A stretch of 64,000 nucleotides of DNA, from the NCBI RefSeq assembly GCF_000698595.1, contig NZ_JFHC01000009.1, positions 62,001 to 126,000 on the forward strand, read 5' to 3'. The notes under the pieces were generated by a model that ran no database searches, was not told the origin of the DNA, and was given only the letters and a program-made list of their open reading frames with translations. This document shows, in pieces, positions 61,228 through 64,000 of this stretch (within the stretch, counting starts at the first letter, position 1; the number at the start of each line of letters is the position of its first letter). Made by a program: the position numbers and the translations under genes. The stretch comes from Caballeronia glathei. Lineage in GTDB: Bacteria; Pseudomonadota; Gammaproteobacteria; Burkholderiales; Burkholderiaceae.

Positions 61228-62145
61228 ATGACCGCAGATCCCCTCGCCGCGCCGCCCAGACCGGCTCTCGTGCGCCTCATCCCCGGCGACGTGCCGTTGA
61301 GCACGCCGCTCGCCTGGCCGATCGTCGGCGAGGACGGCGCGCTGCTGTTCGACGCGGGAACCATCGTGGCCGGTGATGAAGCGCGCGACTTCCTCTTCAA
61401 GCATTTCGAGCCGCACCGGCGTGCCGAGGCGCAGGCGCGGGCCGGGACGGAAGGCGAGGACGACGCCCGCCGCGGCGAGCCGGCCGCGGTGACGTTCGAC
61501 GACATCGGGCTTGCGATCGGCGGGCGGGTCGGCCTGCGCGGCACGGGCGGCACCGGATCGACGATGTACGCGAGCCGGGTGATCGGCTTTTCGTCCGCGC
61601 GGCGCAACGCCGAGCGGGCGCTGTTCGTCACGCAGCCCGTGATGTCGGGCGCCGAGCCGCTCGAACTCGTGCGCGGCGAGCAGGTCGATCTGGTCGCGTT
61701 GTCGGGGCGCGGCGTGTTCCGCTTCGCCTGCACCGTCGACGCGATCTGCCGCGAGCCGTTCAACTACGTCGTGCTGTCAGAGCCGGGCGCGATCCGGCGC
61801 CTGCGGGCGCGCAAGTTCGCGCGCATGCCCACGCGGCTCGCGGCGCGCTTTTCAGCCGAAAGCGACGCCGAGCCGCTCGGCCAGGTGGGCCGGGTGTGCG
61901 ACATCAGCCCGTACGGCATGTCGCTCGCGGTGGTGACGCCCGCGGCGCGCGCCGGCGACCGGCTGCGCCTGTCGTTTCACTTCAATACCGACGACATCGA
62001 CGTCCATATCGACACGCACGCCATCGTGCGCCACGTCCACGCGCCCGACGCCACGCATCAGAACGCGGCGTACGGGCTCGAGTTCGAGTCGCTCGAACCG
62101 ACGCAGCGCATCGCGCTCAAGTCGTTCATGGCCGAGCGCAGCTAG
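61228..62145 (+). CDS. PilZ domain protein, cyclic di-GMP receptor
   Basis: A 305-residue protein with a YcgR-like layout: an N-terminal beta domain (about 15-185) and a C-terminal PilZ domain. RxxxR is at R195-R199 (RARKFARMPT) and D/NxSxxG is DISPYG (225-230), both intact, so cyclic di-GMP binding is expected. The segment between SGAEPLELVRG and the PilZ start fits a YcgR-N variant. It could tune flagellar motility. It starts 95 bases after the flavin monooxygenase, probably as a separate unit. Confidence 0.85.
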   Translation: MTADPLAAPPRPALVRLIPGDVPLSTPLAWPIVGEDGALLFDAGTIVAGDEARDFLFKHFEPHRRAEAQARAGTEGEDDARRGEPAAVTFDDIGLAIGGRVGLRGTGGTGSTMYASRVIGFSSARRNAERALFVTQPVMSGAEPLELVRGEQVDLVALSGRGVFRFACTVDAICREPFNYVVLSEPGAIRRLRARKFARMPTRLAARFSAESDAEPLGQVGRVCDISPYGMSLAVVTPAARAGDRLRLSFHFNTDDIDVHIDTHAIVRHVHAPDATHQNAAYGLEFESLEPTQRIALKSFMAERS

Positions 62146-62163
62146 GCGGCGCCCGGTGCTTCT

Positions 62164-62814
62164 TCAGCCGGGGAAGCCGTCCGGGAACAGCCGCTCGACG
62201 GCCGCCTCGAAGTGCTGCACGGGCGCCGCGCCGCGCAGCGCGATGGGCGGCGGCGGTTCCTCGCCCGGCGCGCCGTCGCGCGAGAGCACGGCGAACGGCA
62301 CGCCCGTCACGCCGATCTTCTTCGCGAACTCTTCGTCCTCGATCACGAGATCGGTGAATTCGCCTTCCGCCAGCGACTCCTCCAGCAACTCCGGATCGAT
62401 GCCGCAGGTCGCGGCGATGTCGAGCAGTGCGTCCGCGTCGCCGATATCGAGGCCGTCCTCGAAATACGCCTTGAAGATCGCGCGGTGCACGAGGTCGTAG
62501 CGGTTCGTCTCGCGGGCGAAGAGCGCGGTCTCGAACGCCTTGCGGCTGCGCGGCTGGACGGGCGGCATGCGCATCGTCAGGCCGCGGTCGTTCGCGAGCG
62601 GATAGATGGACTTTTCCCAGGAGTCGTGCAGCGCCTCGCTGTCCGGATCGGGCAGCGGCGTGGGTTCGGGACGCAGTTCGAACGCATGCCAGCGGATCTC
62701 GACCGCGTCGCCGTAGGCGTTGCGAAGCTGGTCGAGCACCGGCATCTGCAGGTAGCAGAACGGGCACACAAAGTCGGACCAGACATCGACGTAAAGGGAA
62801 GGCGTGGTTGCCAT
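62164..62814 (-). CDS. DsbA family (FrnE-like) oxidoreductase
   Basis: A 216-residue cytoplasmic-type DsbA-fold protein. The thioredoxin motif is C17-P-F-C20 in VWSDFVCPFCYLQMP, the helical insertion runs from about 60 to 150, and the cis-proline region is GVTGVPFAVL. FrnE-type proteins catalyse disulfide exchange; substrate unknown. No signal peptide. It converges with the PilZ gene, the stops 18 bases apart. Confidence 0.9.
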   Translation of the reverse strand: MATTPSLYVDVWSDFVCPFCYLQMPVLDQLRNAYGDAVEIRWHAFELRPEPTPLPDPDSEALHDSWEKSIYPLANDRGLTMRMPPVQPRSRKAFETALFARETNRYDLVHRAIFKAYFEDGLDIGDADALLDIAATCGIDPELLEESLAEGEFTDLVIEDEEFAKKIGVTGVPFAVLSRDGAPGEEPPPPIALRGAAPVQHFEAAVERLFPDGFPG

Positions 62815-63212
62815 GGAAGCCTCTGGGACGAACGGCGCGCGGCATGGGCGGCCGCCAGGTGAACGAAAGCCGCTATGTTAACGCGATTGGCGTGACAGGC
62901 GCGACGCCTCCGTGCGCCCGTGCTGGAACGCCGCCTGGCCCGGCCGCGCGGCGTGACGGCGGAATGACAGCGCCGCCCGCCGCTTTTCCGTTAGGATGAA
63001 GAGGGCGCCGGCCGCGGTTCGTCGTCGCGGGAAAACAGGGCCGTTGGCCGGTCGGGCATCGCGCGTGCTCCGTTCTTGCGGATCGCGCGCGCGGCGCGGG
63101 TCGTGCCGAAGCGTGCCGCGCCCGGATTCAGGCGCCGCCTTGCAGCGCACCCCAGCGCATCGCGGGTCGGCGGGTCGTGGCAATTCCACCCTCACATTTC
63201 TGGAGAACACTC
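62815..63212. other. Control region of the DsbA-like and OsmC genes
   Basis: About 400 GC-rich bases between divergent starts. Both promoters should be here. I see frames on both strands without starts, domains or ribosome sites and do not call them. A TTCTGGAGAAC block near 63199-63209 is the ribosome site of the OsmC gene. Confidence 0.5.
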
Positions 63213-63644
63213 GTGCAAAAGACAGCATCGGCAAAATGGAGCGGCGGCATCAAGGACGGCAAGGGTTTCATCTCGACGCAGACCGGCGTGCTCAAGGACG
63301 CGCCTTACGGATTCGCCGCGCGTTTCGAGAGCGGCCCGGGCACGAACCCGGAAGAACTGATCGGCGCGGCGCACGCGGGGTGCTTCACGATGGCGCTGTC
63401 GCTTCAGCTGGAACAGGCGGGCATGAAGGCCGAAAGCCTCGAAACGAAGTCGACGGTCACGCTCGAAAAGGACGGCGACGGCTTCACGATCACCGCCTGC
63501 CAGCTCGACCTGAAGGCAAAGATCCCGGGCGCCGACAAGGCGGCGTTCGACAAGGCGGCCGCGGCGGCGAAGGAAGGCTGCCCGGTGTCGAAGCTCTTCG
63601 CCGGGAATGCGAAGATCACGCTGAACGCGGAACTCGTGTCCTGA
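63213..63644 (+). CDS. OsmC family peroxiredoxin
   Basis: A 143-residue OsmC protein. The two redox cysteines are C57 in AAHAGCFTMAL and C123 in KEGCPVSKLF, at the standard spacing. It reduces organic hydroperoxides through a Cys-Cys disulfide. The GTG at 63213 follows GGAG with seven bases between, which is preferred to the in-frame start at 63177. It has a strong terminator after it. Confidence 0.92.
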   Translation: MQKTASAKWSGGIKDGKGFISTQTGVLKDAPYGFAARFESGPGTNPEELIGAAHAGCFTMALSLQLEQAGMKAESLETKSTVTLEKDGDGFTITACQLDLKAKIPGADKAAFDKAAAAAKEGCPVSKLFAGNAKITLNAELVS

Positions 63645-63682
63645 AACGCCTTTGACGCGTAACCGGCGGGCAATGAACCAGG

Positions 63683-63709
63683 GCGCGGCCATCACGGCCG
63701 CGCTTTTTT
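63683..63709 (+). terminator. Rho-independent terminator of the OsmC gene
   Basis: Stem GCGCGGCC with GGCCGCGC (8 bp), loop ATCAC, then six T, 38 bases after the stop. Both stem and T run are textbook. Confidence 0.9.
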
Positions 63710-63719
63710 GTTGCCGTTC

Positions 63720-64000
63720 TCATTGCGTCAGTTCGTCGATCATCAGCTTCGTCGCCGCCGAAAGCGCCGCCCCGCGCCGCGTGACGATGCCGTAGGGCTC
63801 GGTGCGCGATCGCACGGCAATCGCGAGGCGCTTCGCGAGCCCGTGCCGGGTGAGGAACGCGGCCATGTCGAGCGGCATCAGCGAAACGAGCGTCGGGTCG
63901 CGTTGCAGCAGCAGCACGGTCGTGATCGTGGACGCCGTCTCCACCGGATGCAGCGGCAGCGGCAGGCCCGCTTCCTTGAACTCGCGCTCGAAGAGGCCCC
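63720..64000 (-). CDS. LysR family regulator, C-terminal end (rest outside the window)
   Basis: The last 93 codons of a minus-strand frame open at the window edge: LFEREFKEAGLPLPLHPVET, then TVLLLQRDPTLVSLMPLDMA and RTEPYGIVTRRGAALSAAT before the stop. The pattern of two strands flanking a ligand cleft and the V-T-R-R-G segment match the end of a LysR effector domain. The DNA-binding part is not visible. Confidence 0.75.
   Translation of the reverse strand, partial: GLFEREFKEAGLPLPLHPVETASTITTVLLLQRDPTLVSLMPLDMAAFLTRHGLAKRLAIAVRSRTEPYGIVTRRGAALSAATKLMIDELTQ

Overview
The window is GC-rich chromosomal DNA from a betaproteobacterium. Burkholderiaceae, probably the Paraburkholderia/Caballeronia/Burkholderia group, is the best fit: two DUF4148 proteins, a DUF3563 protein, a cytochrome bd-type oxidase with a CydP-like small subunit, and the gene content of the efflux and ectoine loci all point that way. 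This placement is inferred from gene families, not from a database match. No rRNA, tRNA, CRISPR array, intact insertion sequence or prophage was seen.

Layout. 1-4142: an RND efflux operon on the minus strand, adaptor cut by the window edge. 4494-15428: single genes, including a DUF4148 protein, a small monooxygenase, a decayed UvrA-like fragment, a secreted cysteine-repeat protein, DNA polymerase II (polB), a DUF3563 protein, a beta-helix lipoprotein behind an AT-rich stretch, an isochorismatase-like hydrolase, a three-part CNB/thioredoxin-reductase-like protein and a DUF899 protein. 15478-20819: a five-gene marR-FUSC-DUF1656-adaptor-outer membrane factor operon for aromatic acid or drug efflux. 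21019-24045: a second DUF4148 gene, then a LysR regulator divergent from a HAD dehalogenase and a class II aldolase. 24091-24798: a 0.7 kb imperfect inverted repeat between convergent genes. 24872-29961: a sorbosone dehydrogenase-like operon, small hydrophilic proteins, and a Rieske-FAD reductase/UdgX/DUF3175 operon.

30071-42694 is a coherent hydroxyectoine/ectoine uptake and catabolism locus: the ABC importer ehuBCDA on the minus strand, and enuR, eutB, eutC, doeA, doeB, doeX, doeC and doeD on the plus strand. A repeated TAGGACAWT motif in both control regions is a candidate EnuR operator. The proposed route is hydroxyectoine to ectoine (EutB/EutC), ring opening (DoeA), deacetylation to diaminobutyrate (DoeB), transamination (DoeD) and oxidation to aspartate (DoeC).

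Just past this locus, on the other strand, is a 24-residue pqqA gene with its own terminator and a consensus sigma-54 promoter, but no pqqBCDE beside it. 43265-50937 holds a GAF-GGDEF-EAL protein, an AraC-type regulator divergent from an isonitrile hydratase, a GNAT, a solute-binding domain protein, a DUF985 cupin and an IclR regulator. 51118-54189 holds an FAD hydroxylase with its DUF2783 partner, then a frameshifted hypothetical gene coupled to a small second gene. 54248-56795 is the cioAB-cydP terminal oxidase. The rest holds a YpfJ-like zinc peptidase, heptosyltransferase I, a flavin monooxygenase, a PilZ protein, a DsbA-like protein, an OsmC protein and the end of a LysR gene.

The least explained pieces are the long inverted repeat, the sigma-54-driven orphan pqqA, the frameshifted gene pair at 53118-54189 and the thioredoxin-reductase-like protein whose CxxC has become WATP.
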